Assembly: GCF_042431545.1 (NCBI RefSeq)
Contig: NZ_JBHLYX010000006.1
Direction: 5' to 3' (one strand)
Source: Pseudoalteromonas xiamenensis
GTDB lineage: Bacteria; Pseudomonadota; Gammaproteobacteria; Enterobacterales; Alteromonadaceae
Length of the DNA: 64,000 nt
Positions 18,993-28,065 of the stretch are shown piece after piece (within the stretch, counting starts at the first letter, position 1; every line of letters starts with the position of its first letter). Under the pieces are notes generated by a model, which was not told the origin of the DNA, did no database searches, and saw only the letters and a program-made list of their open reading frames with translations. The position numbers and the translations under genes are program-made.

Positions 18993-19679
18993 ATGAACAA
19001 AAAAAACTCTCTTCTTTTAATTGAAGACAATCTTGCGATTGCCAAACAAATTTCAAGCTTCTTGGAAGGAATAGGTTGGCAAATAGACTTTGCTTCAGTT
19101 GGAGAGCTGGGACTTAAGCTAGCAATTGAGAACACTTACGATGTAATTTTATTAGATCTCAATTTACCTGATATAGATGGGATCGCTTTATGTTCAAGCA
19201 TTAAGTCTTCTACTTTGCATGTTATGCCTATTCTTATGGTAACAGCGCGAGATACTTTTGAAGATAAAGCCAGAGGCTTTAGTAGTGGTGCTGACGACTA
19301 CATTACAAAACCATTTGATTTGAGGGAGCTAGCTCTTAGATGTGAAGCTTTGACTCGAAGGTCTACTTTGCATACTGAGAGAAAGTTAACTAAAGGACAT
19401 TTGTGTGTCGATTTACGCTCAAACGCATCTTTCTGGCAAGGAAATTCAATTGTCCTTACGGGAATAGGATTTAAAATCTTACATAAATTACTGGAAGCTT
19501 ACCCGTATCCTGTAAGTCGAAGTGAATTGGTGTCTAGTCTTTGGGGGGAAGACCCTCCGGAAAGCAATGCTTTGAAATCTCATATTTATAGCCTGAGAAA
19601 AGCGTTGGCCTCGGTTAGCGATACAGCGTGTGTTGAAAGGGTAAGTAACGTCGGTTACATTCTAAAGGGAATTGAATGA
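18993..19679 (+). CDS. Orphan OmpR/PhoB-family response regulator
   Basis: 228 residues. The receiver domain (1-120) has the full phosphorylation set: Glu11/Asp12 acidic pocket, phospho-acceptor Asp55 (VILLDLNLPD), Thr84 and Lys106 (KPFD). The C-terminal winged helix (about 130-228) is of OmpR type, ending RVSNVGYILKG. No histidine kinase gene is adjacent, so it must be served by a kinase elsewhere or by a lost partner. It is a candidate regulator of the TTTCAC direct-repeat promoters found nearby, since OmpR-type proteins bind direct repeats of 11-bp period; this link is inference. Confidence 0.92.
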   Translation: MNKKNSLLLIEDNLAIAKQISSFLEGIGWQIDFASVGELGLKLAIENTYDVILLDLNLPDIDGIALCSSIKSSTLHVMPILMVTARDTFEDKARGFSSGADDYITKPFDLRELALRCEALTRRSTLHTERKLTKGHLCVDLRSNASFWQGNSIVLTGIGFKILHKLLEAYPYPVSRSELVSSLWGEDPPESNALKSHIYSLRKALASVSDTACVERVSNVGYILKGIE

Positions 19680-19991
19680 ACGTTTTTTATATAGTCTCTT
19701 ATTCTTAACTTAGTTTTCCCAATTGCCGTTGTCCTTTTACCTCTTTCTTCAAAATAGCCATGATGTAAGTTAGATATTTTTTGTATTCCTACTAATTTTG
19801 CTTTCCAGCAACGGGCCTTGTTATAGGGTATTACAAAGTTGCTTATGGTGAAGAAACTCACAGTTCCGTACTAAATAAAAGTCAAAAAATGGTTAATGGT
19901 TGCTTTTGGCGGTAATAAAGTTGTTTCAATGTTGTTATTTTTGGTTTCTGTTTTCTTTTTCCCTAACCTGAATCAAATGTACCTAATCGAA
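19680..19991. other. Gap after the response regulator
   Basis: About 310 AT-rich bases where a kinase gene would normally be. Only short hydrophobic frames interrupted by stops are present. I cannot show they are kinase remains. Confidence 0.4.
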
Positions 19992-20024
19992 TTTCACCAA
20001 TGTTTTACTTTCTCTGCGTATATT
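19992..20024 (+). promoter_or_regulatory. Direct-repeat activator box plus -10
   Basis: TTTCAC-CAATG-TTTTAC (19992-20008), 11-bp period, followed after 10 nt by TATATT (20019-20024), 30 bp before the EAL gene start. Same layout as the other TTTCAC boxes. Confidence 0.55.
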
Positions 20025-20054
20025 GGTTTTTGGTTAAAGAATTGAGCCAGAAAA

Positions 20055-21302
20055 ATGGAAATTAAAAGCAACTTAGATTTGCAAAATATACAAAGTGGTG
20101 TTCTTTCAGAAAACGAGGTCGGAATATTTATTCGATTTCATCAATTTGAGTATTTTGATCATTTACTTTCTGGAGAGTTAACCAGTTTTCTACAAGAAAA
20201 AGTTAAGTCTGAGATTTCTAGTTTTGTGTCAGTTAAAGAGGCCTTCTATATAGGTAATGGAGACTTTTTTATCAAAGTTTCGGATGAGAAAGAAAATTTG
20301 CCTGTAGTACTAGAAGACTTTCATTATAAGTTAGCAAAAATGTCCTCTCGACTAGATCCTGTAAGGTATTGGTGTATTGTCTACAAAGAATGTGGACTAC
20401 GTGTAAATCTATCAACACAGATCGTAACGTCACAATATCTAATAGATAAAAAGCAGGTTTTACCTTGCAGTACTAATTTCCTCGATTCGGCAGTTATAAA
20501 TCGATTTTCATCAGACCTGACTCTACTAATTAGTTTTCCATTAGCAATCGTTAACCATGATATTTATTTCGAGTTTCAACCTATAGTAGATGTCAAGTAT
20601 AAGAAAGTAGTAAAGCTGGAGGTACTCGCAAGATGGGAACATCAAAATAGAAAAATACCACCTTCAGAATTTATACCTGTAATTTCTTCTTCCCCTTACG
20701 CTAGAGTATTCGATATTTATCTTATTGAATCCATTTGTGATAGATTTAGTGAAATAAGGAGAGTTTATGGAGATGTAGAAATATCAATAAATCTGTCTAG
20801 TGAGGCAATATCTGAAGACGAATTTATTTCAATATTTATTGATGTGATGGAAAAGAAAGGCGTTGAATTTAAAAGTTTTGTAGTTGAAATCACAGAGTTA
20901 AGCCCTCTCAGAATTGATGATGATATCTGGAAAAATATTTTCAAGTTGAAATCACGAGGAATTAAAATTGCACTTGATGACTTCGGATCTGGTTACACCT
21001 GTTTTAGTAATTTGAGAAACTTACCAATTGACTATCTTAAAGTTGATAGGGCTTTGACAAATGGCTTAATCATAAATAAGACAGACTTAGATCTGGTACA
21101 CCTACTTTTGAGCTTTTGTCGTTCAAGAAATATTGAAATCGTTTTTGAAGGAATTGAAGATAGCACTCAAATGAATTTTTTACTAAGTATAGGTGCAAGG
21201 ATAATGCAAGGCTTCTACTTTTCAAAGCCTCAAAGGTTAGAAAAGTTGTATGTACCTCAAGAATATAAGAAAAGTGTTAGGTTTCTTACTTCGGTTTTTT
21301 GA
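20055..21302 (+). CDS. c-di-GMP phosphodiesterase (EAL domain) with degenerate GGDEF domain
   Basis: 415 residues, cytoplasmic. The N-terminal half has a decayed GGDEF-like domain in which the signature reads GNGDF (about residues 68-72), so it should not make c-di-GMP. The EAL domain keeps the metal and catalytic residues: E189 (EVL in place of EAL), N246, E278, D308-D309 (DDFGSG), K329, E365 and Q385. It is therefore probably an active phosphodiesterase cleaving c-di-GMP to pGpG. It sits between a response regulator and a diguanylate cyclase, behind its own TTTCAC box. Low ribosome-site strength at ATG 20055. Confidence 0.9.
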   Translation: MEIKSNLDLQNIQSGVLSENEVGIFIRFHQFEYFDHLLSGELTSFLQEKVKSEISSFVSVKEAFYIGNGDFFIKVSDEKENLPVVLEDFHYKLAKMSSRLDPVRYWCIVYKECGLRVNLSTQIVTSQYLIDKKQVLPCSTNFLDSAVINRFSSDLTLLISFPLAIVNHDIYFEFQPIVDVKYKKVVKLEVLARWEHQNRKIPPSEFIPVISSSPYARVFDIYLIESICDRFSEIRRVYGDVEISINLSSEAISEDEFISIFIDVMEKKGVEFKSFVVEITELSPLRIDDDIWKNIFKLKSRGIKIALDDFGSGYTCFSNLRNLPIDYLKVDRALTNGLIINKTDLDLVHLLLSFCRSRNIEIVFEGIEDSTQMNFLLSIGARIMQGFYFSKPQRLEKLYVPQEYKKSVRFLTSVF

Positions 21303-21347
21303 TTTTTTATTATCCCTATTTTTTAAGAATTGCTATATAGGTTTATT

Positions 21348-22754
21348 ATGTATTTTAAGAAAGTATTGTTTTCATACTACCTATTAACTACAGTAATTCT
21401 ATTTGTTTTTATTTGCTTATTCTCAGCCGTTATTGCAATTAACTCCATAAGTGAGTTGCAGAGTGCCAGAAATCAACTTGTTTCTTACTTCGAGAAGGAG
21501 GTTGTTATACCTGCATTTACTTTGAAGAGTCTGCTAGAAATTAATGACTTTGATGGCTATGATATTTTATTGAAAAATGAAGACGTATGTGAAAATATTC
21601 AAGCATTAGGTAGGCAGCTTAAAGGTAAAGTTGTGCTAGTTAGTGAAGTGCTTGGTATTCAAATGAATGAAAATTGTGAGAAAACCATGACTTCAGATTT
21701 GTCATGGTATAATAAATTCAGAAAAAGTAATGATAGAATACAATTTGAAATGGGTGATAGAACAGATCCAAAAATATACATAGATTTCAAAGTTTATAAT
21801 GATAATAAATTTGTCGGTGCTATAAGTTTTGGTATTTCTTATAAAGACATTCTTGACAGTTTAAGTGAAAAGATAGGAGGGCAAAGGGTTGAGCTTCTCA
21901 TCTCAAAAAATAGTGGTAGAGACGTGTTGGGCTCCTCCGTCCAGGAAATAAATGAAAAAATTCTCGATAATATTGAATCAGGAAAGGGAAATTGGCATCT
22001 TAACTTGAGCGATTTTGGCATTAGTAGTAATGAATTTCCTAACTTCTTCTTTCTGTCTGGAACTATTAAGTGGATAGAATTTATATCTATAGATCAAATT
22101 GGTGTTGAATTTTACTTTATTTATCCATTTGATTATATTTTAAGTCTAGTTTGGTCAAGGTATGGTTTTCAGATTTCTCTGATATTCTTTTTGAATTTTA
22201 TTTTAGTATCTGTTTTTTTATATTACTTTTTAGGTAGGTTGAGTAGCCTGAAGTTTAAATCAAACCATGACTTTTTGACAAACTTGATGAATAGGAGAGG
22301 GCTTTATTCATATTTAAGGGATATGGATATGGATAATAAGTTGTATATTTGTTTGATGGATTTGGATGATTTTAAGGTTTTCAACGATAAAAATGGTCAT
22401 TTAGCAGGTGATGAAGCTCTTAGGTATATTTCTGGGATGATTAGGCAAACCCCATTTGTTTTGCAAGCGTTCAGACTCGGAGGCGAAGAGTTTTTATTAT
22501 TTTCTAAAAGTAGGAATGCTATTCTTGAATTCAAAGAGCTTAAGGATAGTATTTATATAAATGAATTTAGCTTTTGTAATAAAAAATATCAAATTTCTTC
22601 CAGTATGGGGGTTGTTTTATGTGAAAATGCAAAAGATACAAATATCGATACCTATATTGCTTTAGCTGATGAAGCTCTATATGAAGCGAAGCGAAGAGGG
22701 AAGAATTTATTATGTGTAAAAAAGGACGAATCTTGTGATTTCGATGTCTATTAG
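21348..22754 (+). CDS. Membrane-bound diguanylate cyclase (GGDEF domain)
   Basis: 468 residues from ATG 21348, preferred over TTG 21330 because AGG lies upstream at a good distance. Layout: transmembrane helix about 8-31, extracytoplasmic sensor region about 32-260, second helix about 270-295, GGDEF domain to the end. The active-site loop is GGEEF (residues 378-382) and the substrate helix FKVFNDKNGHLAGDEAL is intact, so it should convert two GTP to c-di-GMP. No RxxD inhibitory site stands at the usual position before GGEEF, so product inhibition may be absent. It lies 45 bp after the EAL gene, probably the same transcript: a synthesis/degradation pair. Confidence 0.92.
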   Translation: MYFKKVLFSYYLLTTVILFVFICLFSAVIAINSISELQSARNQLVSYFEKEVVIPAFTLKSLLEINDFDGYDILLKNEDVCENIQALGRQLKGKVVLVSEVLGIQMNENCEKTMTSDLSWYNKFRKSNDRIQFEMGDRTDPKIYIDFKVYNDNKFVGAISFGISYKDILDSLSEKIGGQRVELLISKNSGRDVLGSSVQEINEKILDNIESGKGNWHLNLSDFGISSNEFPNFFFLSGTIKWIEFISIDQIGVEFYFIYPFDYILSLVWSRYGFQISLIFFLNFILVSVFLYYFLGRLSSLKFKSNHDFLTNLMNRRGLYSYLRDMDMDNKLYICLMDLDDFKVFNDKNGHLAGDEALRYISGMIRQTPFVLQAFRLGGEEFLLFSKSRNAILEFKELKDSIYINEFSFCNKKYQISSSMGVVLCENAKDTNIDTYIALADEALYEAKRRGKNLLCVKKDESCDFDVY

Positions 22755-22775
22755 CATGGTTATTTATTGATTCTA

Positions 22776-22925
22776 TGAATCGCCACTACTTACCTACATA
22801 TCATAGTTCAACTATATCACTTCTAATACTGACTGGGCGCTTTAAGCTGGTAAGTGTCTAAAAGTTCTCGTCTCAATGAGTCTCTGAAGCGTTCAACAAA
22901 CCCGTTTTACTTCGGCTTTGTTGGC
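22776..22925 (-). mobile_element. Small IS3-type remnant
   Basis: The 16-bp end TGAATCGCCACTACTT (22776-22791) matches the ends at 31733-31748 and 32057-32072. On the minus strand just inside it, a short stretch reads ERFRDSLRRELLDTYQL, similar to the end of an IS3-type integrase core. Only about 150 bp survive. Confidence 0.5.
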
Positions 22926-23001
22926 TTTCATCAATCAAGGTTTCTGTGGTTTTTGTGGTAATAAAGTAGTTAATTATTATGTTCGGTGTGAATTCAATTT
23001 A

Positions 23002-23036
23002 TTTCACCACTATTTCACTCACTTGGTGGTTAAAAT
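23002..23036 (+). promoter_or_regulatory. Direct-repeat activator box plus -10
   Basis: Perfect TTTCAC-CACTA-TTTCAC (23002-23018), then TAAAAT (23031-23036) after 12 nt. It precedes the second response regulator by about 80 bp, so autoregulation is possible. Confidence 0.6.
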
Positions 23037-23116
23037 TTTGTACCTAGTTCAAAGGTTTTTTTATCTAAATTTATATGCGTTTGGTAGAACAGCTTATTGT
23101 CAATAAGAGATGATTT

Positions 23117-23827
23117 ATGAGTTCAATTTTATTAGTTGGAAATGATAAAGTTTTCATCGACTGGCTATCTAGTTACCTTATGCAGAGGGAATACCTCGTA
23201 ACGCCAATCTATGATGATAGATTTTCCAATGAAAAATTAATGGAGTCTCTATCAGAACCAGACCTAGTCGTAATTGTTGGGAGACTTTCCTCAATGAGCT
23301 GCTTCGAACTTTGCCGCCGTTTTCGCAAAAGTTTCGACTGTTCAATATTAATCTTGACGGATAGTAGAAACGAAGTTGATGAGATTATTGCTCTAGAAAT
23401 TGGGGCTGATGATTATCTTGCGAAGCCTGTGAGTGAACGATTGTTAGAAACCAGAATTCGGGCTTTAATAAGGCGCAGTGGTTGTTCAAGTAGAGTTTCT
23501 AAAGCAAGAATCGAAGATCAATTTACCTTAGGAAGGCTTACAATAAACAGGCCTGATAGAGCCGTATTTCTTGCGGATAGATCTATTAGCCTTTCCAGCT
23601 ATGAGTTCGATGCATTATGGGTTTTGGCAAAAAATGCAGGAGAAGTAGTAAGTAGAGACTTTATGTTTAGACAACTACGAGGGTTTGAATATGATGGCTT
23701 TGATCGTTCGATTGATTTGCGGATTTCTAGAATAAGGAAGAAGCTAAGCGATGATACTCAGAAGCCTTATAAGATAAAAACAATCTGGGGTAAAGGATAC
23801 CTATTAGCAAAGGATGTTTGGAACTAA
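23117..23827 (+). CDS. Atypical OmpR-family regulator lacking the phospho-acceptor Asp
   Basis: 236 residues with a receiver-like domain (1-120) and an OmpR-type winged helix (about 130-236, ending IKTIWGKGYLLAK). In the receiver the phosphorylation site is gone: the strand normally ending in Asp reads DLVVIVGRLSS, with Val54 in its place, and the acidic pocket is G8-N9-D10 instead of E-D-D. Thr81 and Lys103 remain. It should therefore act without phosphorylation, like other Asp-less response regulators. No kinase gene is near. A perfect TTTCAC direct repeat precedes it. Either it or the regulator at 18993 may bind those boxes (inference). Confidence 0.9.
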   Translation: MSSILLVGNDKVFIDWLSSYLMQREYLVTPIYDDRFSNEKLMESLSEPDLVVIVGRLSSMSCFELCRRFRKSFDCSILILTDSRNEVDEIIALEIGADDYLAKPVSERLLETRIRALIRRSGCSSRVSKARIEDQFTLGRLTINRPDRAVFLADRSISLSSYEFDALWVLAKNAGEVVSRDFMFRQLRGFEYDGFDRSIDLRISRIRKKLSDDTQKPYKIKTIWGKGYLLAKDVWN

Positions 23828-24033
23828 TATGGGCTCATAAGTGCTATTCATGCAATTTGTTTTGAAGCTATGCTTTTGGTTTTAAGTGGTTAGCAATTGT
23901 TATAATCTTGTTGTAATTTTGTTTGATATAGGTTGTCGTTCGTAATTTAATTGATTTATATTTTCTCTTGATAATTGGTATTTGAAAGCCGGATTTTAAA
24001 TATTTAAGTAAGGAAATATAAATAGGTCTGAAA
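23828..24033. other. AT-rich spacer
   Basis: 206 very AT-rich bases between the regulator and the SCO1 promoter. No gene. Confidence 0.4.
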
Positions 24034-24067
24034 TTTCACTTCTTCTTCACTCCTCTTGCTCTATTTT
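24034..24067 (+). promoter_or_regulatory. Direct-repeat activator box plus -10
   Basis: TTTCAC-TTCTT-CTTCAC (24034-24050), then TATTTT (24062-24067) after 11 nt, giving a leader of only about 20 nt before the SCO1-like gene. Confidence 0.55.
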
Positions 24068-24092
24068 TTAAAAAAACAACTCGTTACAAAAA

Positions 24093-24617
24093 ATGAAAAA
24101 ATATATATTTGTGATTTTGTCGTTTCTTTTTGCGGCACACGCTGAATCAGTGGAAATCGACCACGGCTATCAAACTCTTCTCTCTGAAAGCGATTTTTCA
24201 TACATCAAGGAAAAATTCGGGATGAAAGAAGATTTAGTATATGTCCTTGCATTCGGCTATACAAGTTGTGGATATACATGCCCTATTATTGCGTCGAAGC
24301 TTAGCTATGTTAAATCAAAAGTTGGTAATAGTATCGATGCGTTATTTATCACCGTTGACCCTAAAATAGATACGGAGGATAGATTGGATAGCTATTTATC
24401 ATCGTGGGGTGGTATTCGAGGTGTAAGGTTTGACGACTATGATGATTTGTCGAAGATATCGCAAGTTTTCAAAAATTATATATTTAAATATTCAGATGGT
24501 GAAATTGATCATAGTGACATAATATACGTGATTAAAGGTCGAGTTCTTGTTTTTTACCCAAACTCAAATCCAGACTTTATACGTGATGATGTCAATTTCT
24601 TGGTGGGTGAAAAATGA
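24093..24617 (+). CDS. SCO1/SenC-like thioredoxin-fold protein, exported
   Basis: 174 residues with a signal peptide (MKKYIFVILSFLFAAHA). The SCO copper site is complete: Cys59 and Cys63 in the CxxxC motif SCGYTCP and the distal His140 (DHSDIIY). SCO proteins carry Cu(I) to the CuA site of cytochrome oxidase or act as periplasmic thiol/redox proteins. There is no oxidase gene here; instead the gene overlaps the next one, a chemoreceptor, by 4 bp (ATGA). This suggests a sensory use of the copper/redox protein, by inference. It is behind a TTTCAC box. Confidence 0.88.
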   Translation: MKKYIFVILSFLFAAHAESVEIDHGYQTLLSESDFSYIKEKFGMKEDLVYVLAFGYTSCGYTCPIIASKLSYVKSKVGNSIDALFITVDPKIDTEDRLDSYLSSWGGIRGVRFDDYDDLSKISQVFKNYIFKYSDGEIDHSDIIYVIKGRVLVFYPNSNPDFIRDDVNFLVGEK

Positions 24618-26179
24618 GTAGTTTTAATCAAGTAAATCTAAATGAACAGCTTCTAAATGACTATGTAAAATCAGATAAGCTTATGCTTATCATTCTCGCA
24701 TTGCATTTACCATTCATCCTTACTCTGGTTCCTATGGGGTTTGGTACACATATGTTGGGTGCTCTACCAGCGTTAATTTTGATTCTACTAAATGTAGTTA
24801 TATTCTATTATTTTAAGGGGACTTTAGTATCTCGTCTAGCTATCGGTATGTCTTTCATGGTCATGTCAATGATCATAATAATGCAAAGGTTCGGACAGAT
24901 CGAAATGCATTTCCATATATTTTCCTCACTTGCTTTTCTAATAATATGGAGAGACTGGCGCGTTATTGTTGGTGCAGCTTCTATAATTGCTATACACCAT
25001 GCCATAAGTGTTCCTCTGCAAAACTCAGGAGCAACTATTTTCGGAAAGAGTTTTATCGTGTTTGCTAGCTCGTGCAATTGGGGAACATTTTTAATACATG
25101 CAATTTTTGTTATCGCAGAGAGTGCGATAATAATTTTATTTTGCCTTAGAATGCACCAGCAGTTTTTATTGTCAGCATCTGTCCAGGCATTGCTAGCTAA
25201 AGCTTCTGGAGAAAAGGATCTAACAGTGTCTCTTGACCAAATAAAAACGTCTGATAAACAAAGTGAAATGTTCATTAAATCAGTGTCTGGATTCATCGGA
25301 TTTATTAGAGATTCATTCAGTCAGTTTTCACAGACCTCCCATGAGATTAGAGAGAACTCAGAACATACGTCAAAAATTGTTGTTGAGAATCAAGGGCAAC
25401 TGGATACTCAAAGACAAAGAATAGAGACAATTGTAACTTCAATTCATGAAATGAGCTGTACGATCTCAGAAATTGCAGAAACGACCGCAAGAACAGCTGA
25501 TTTTTCCAAAGAGGCCCAAAAAACTACTAGCGATGGGAATAGTATGGCGGAGAAGGCATCTTTAGAAATTGAAAATCTGGTTGAGCAGATTAAAGATATT
25601 AAGACGAATGTAGCTCAATTAGTTTTGGATACATCAGAGGTGGCGAAGACAGTAAAAATTATTGGAAGTATTGCTGAACAGACAAATTTACTGGCTTTAA
25701 ATGCTGCTATTGAAGCTGCACGTGCAGGAGAGCAGGGCAGAGGATTCGCTGTTGTAGCTGACGAGGTTAGGTCATTAGCAAATAGAACAAAGTACGCTAC
25801 AGAAGAGATATACACTGTTATAGAAAACCTCAACTCAAACTGCTTGAGGATCAATGAACTTGCTGAGCAGGGATATGAAAATAGTAATAACTCTATTGCT
25901 GTTGTTAATTCTTCAAAAGATTTTATAAGTAAAACACTTCAACAAATAAACAATATTGCTGATATGAATTATCAACTAGCGTCCGCAATCGAAGAGCAAC
26001 GAGCTGTTTCTACGGCTCTTTCAGAAGAAATGAATGAAATAAATGACATAAATTCAACCATTGTTCAATCTGTTGCGGATTCAAGTAATATTGCTAAGAG
26101 TCTGTCTGGCACAGCAGATGACCTGAATTATTTAATAAGTCAAATTAAGATATCTCATACATCTACAATAGCTATGTAA
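24614..26179 (+). CDS. Methyl-accepting chemotaxis protein with His-rich six-helix membrane sensor
   Basis: 521 residues. The first 190 are about six hydrophobic helices with little periplasmic loop, carrying conserved-looking histidines: GTHMLG, EMHFHIF and AIHHAIS, with WRDWR between. I have seen this membrane module in kinases and receptors but know no proven ligand. After a short linker the methyl-accepting signalling domain follows, with the hairpin tip EQTNLLALNAAIEAARAGEQGRGFAVVADEVRSLA split here by convention (positions about 25675-25775). There is no canonical HAMP. Co-translation with the SCO1-like gene suggests copper, oxygen or redox taxis. The tip is intact, so coupling to CheA/CheW is expected. 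Confidence 0.9.
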   Translation: MSSFNQVNLNEQLLNDYVKSDKLMLIILALHLPFILTLVPMGFGTHMLGALPALILILLNVVIFYYFKGTLVSRLAIGMSFMVMSMIIIMQRFGQIEMHFHIFSSLAFLIIWRDWRVIVGAASIIAIHHAISVPLQNSGATIFGKSFIVFASSCNWGTFLIHAIFVIAESAIIILFCLRMHQQFLLSASVQALLAKASGEKDLTVSLDQIKTSDKQSEMFIKSVSGFIGFIRDSFSQFSQTSHEIRENSEHTSKIVVENQGQLDTQRQRIETIVTSIHEMSCTISEIAETTARTADFSKEAQKTTSDGNSMAEKASLEIENLVEQIKDIKTNVAQLVLDTSEVAKTVKIIGSIAEQTNLLALNAAIEAARAGEQGRGFAVVADEVRSLANRTKYATEEIYTVIENLNSNCLRINELAEQGYENSNNSIAVVNSSKDFISKTLQQINNIADMNYQLASAIEEQRAVSTALSEEMNEINDINSTIVQSVADSSNIAKSLSGTADDLNYLISQIKISHTSTIAM

Positions 26180-26740
26180 ATAGTATGTGGCAGGCTTTTG
26201 TGAAAGGCTTATCGATGCCGTTAAGCTTTTCATTTTCCATAAAAAATACGCACTAGAAACACCTCTTCTAATTTTCGGTCAATAGAATCAAGAATTACGA
26301 TGTTCATCATTTATATAATGGTAATTTTCGTAGTAAGATTAACTAGTCACTTTGACGTATTTACGCAATCAAGTGGTTTATTTCCAGATGATTATATCTC
26401 TGTTGTCTACTGAAAGTAGCACAACACTGTCCTTTTCAGCTACATTCCGGAACCGTCGAAAAGTTCTACTCTTTACTAGTTGGTAGGTTGTCGAATAGAT
26501 TAATTACTAAACAAACCTGAAGTGCGACATCATTACCACTAGAGATTTAACTTAGTAACAGTTAATTGCATATGCATATATACAATTTTGCCTTTTTAAA
26601 TCCTTTAGCTTACTTCGTTTTTTAATATTTGTTTTTAGTTTTAACTAAAAGAGATAGTCATGATATTTATAAGTCTTTGTGGCGTGATTATTGCTATATA
26701 GGTTGCGCGAAGATTAAGTTAAAATACACAGGTGAAGAAG
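26180..26740. other. Gap with no recognised gene
   Basis: About 560 bases after the chemoreceptor, AT-rich toward the end. TTTTAGTTTTAACTAAAA near 26634-26651 is a short palindrome of unknown meaning. AGGTGA at 26730-26735 is the ribosome site of the next gene. Confidence 0.4.
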
Positions 26741-27169
26741 TTGATTGTTTCGAGTAATTATCAAGTTAATACTTATAACTATAGTAAGGCACTGAAAAAT
26801 AGTAATGACGCTAAAGAAGTTAGTGCTAGTCGAAGTGATAGCAATGTGGCAATTAGCCAGAACGGAAGCAATGCAGTTGACAGAATACATAGTATTGCCG
26901 CTAGATATGACGTTAATGATATATCTCAAAAGGAAAGAGTTGAAATGGCGGGTGAGCTTATGGAGAGCGGATTGATAAGTTCAGGCGTGGGTCTGCATTT
27001 AGTTGCTCCAAGAGGTATGAATGAGAAACCGAATGACAGAAGCGATTTACTAACCGGAATGAAAGAATCTCTAATAGTAGATAATAGTCCTCTCAATTCT
27101 GAGCATATGAAGAATAAGCTTAAAGCGATAAGTATCTTGGAAGAGTTGAAGTCGTTAAGATCAAGATAA
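26741..27169 (+). CDS. Small protein, paralogue family member 1
   Basis: 143 residues from TTG 26741. AGGTGA (26730-26735) lies 5 nt before this TTG and overlaps the alternative GTG at 26732, so TTG is the better start. The N-terminal 50 residues are polar (Ser/Asn-rich). A helical core follows, IAARYDVNDISQKERVEMA.. then GELMESGLIS, and a C-terminal helix. The core aligns with the proteins at 27292 and 28066 (pattern Y/F-D-x-N/R-x-[IM]-T/S-x-x-E-[RM]-[VI]-[ED]-[MF]-A/S ... G-x-[IL]). No signal peptide, no known family. Function unknown. Confidence 0.7.
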   Translation: MIVSSNYQVNTYNYSKALKNSNDAKEVSASRSDSNVAISQNGSNAVDRIHSIAARYDVNDISQKERVEMAGELMESGLISSGVGLHLVAPRGMNEKPNDRSDLLTGMKESLIVDNSPLNSEHMKNKLKAISILEELKSLRSR

Positions 27170-27291
27170 TACAAATTCTAGTCACCCTTGCTCCTGACTA
27201 AACAAAGCGTTATGTGACATTAAAAGGACCTTATTCGATACCATAATAGCAGGTCCTGAGGCATTTTAGCTTAAACATACGGAGAATACTT

Positions 27292-27735
27292 TTGAATATA
27301 CTAAATGCACATTCATCATTCTTTCATTCGATAAATAAATATCGTTCGGTTCAGCAGCCTTCCCCGCAACAAGCCAAAGCTGATAGTTCTAATGCAACTA
27401 TTGAACGCCTATCTGGGAGCTACAATCTACGTTCTATGACAGTAACAGAACGGATCGAGTTTGCAAATAGTGCCATATCTAATGGTGATTTGTCCCTGAA
27501 GGAAGCTGGCACAATTCTCCCTATAAATGATCTGAAACGAGTTGATGCGGGAAATGCGGTTGAGATACAACACGTACCGCAGCCACACTTGAAATATGAT
27601 GTTATCCAAGAGCTAGAAAGTTCTATCGCTTTTCAAAAGCAATTTGGTGACCAAAAAGGTATTGAAATAAAAGAAATTACTTTGGCAAAATTGCTCCACC
27701 TATACGAAGGGAAAAGGATATCATTGACGGTATAG
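27292..27735 (+). CDS. Small protein, paralogue family member 2
   Basis: 147 residues from TTG 27292 with GGAGAA 5 nt upstream. Polar N-terminus, then the shared core SGSYNLRSMTVTERIEFA.. NSAISNGDLSLKEAGTIL, then a C-terminal helix pair (VIQELESSIAFQKQFGDQKG.., TLAKLLHLYEG) that is closest to the C-terminus of the protein at 28066 (ESIIAFEESVGHPKHETDG.., ILDKLKGL). Like its neighbour at 26741 it uses a TTG start. Not recognised as a named family; the parallel to its two paralogues is direct. Confidence 0.75.
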   Translation: MNILNAHSSFFHSINKYRSVQQPSPQQAKADSSNATIERLSGSYNLRSMTVTERIEFANSAISNGDLSLKEAGTILPINDLKRVDAGNAVEIQHVPQPHLKYDVIQELESSIAFQKQFGDQKGIEIKEITLAKLLHLYEGKRISLTV

Positions 27736-28065
27736 CATTGCCGCTCTGAGGCCAATAATTGCCATAGCCACAGTAAATGCATTAAGAGTCTTTACAGTTA
27801 CAGTCATAGGAGTTCTTAGAACCTAATGAGTTGGCGAGTCAACTAAGTAGGATCTAACATGTTGTTATTGGGTATACAAATGCAATTACGATATTATCAA
27901 ACACTTCAATTTTTGAGTAACATGCAGCATTTCTTTAATATGCTTTGTGCAGTTAGTGTTTTGAAGATTCTGCAATAGAAGCGACCTCTACAGTTCATTT
28001 TAGAAAAGCTTAGTAAAGCCATTGCGTCAGCAGAAATCTGTTAGGGTTTTGGTATATCAGTTCCA
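27736..28065. other. Gap between convergent paralogues
   Basis: 330 bases, AT-rich, no open frame or terminator I can support. Confidence 0.4.

Noticed and set aside
19680..20054. Histidine kinase remnant after the first response regulator
   Set aside because: The frames are short and broken, and I could not match them to a kinase.
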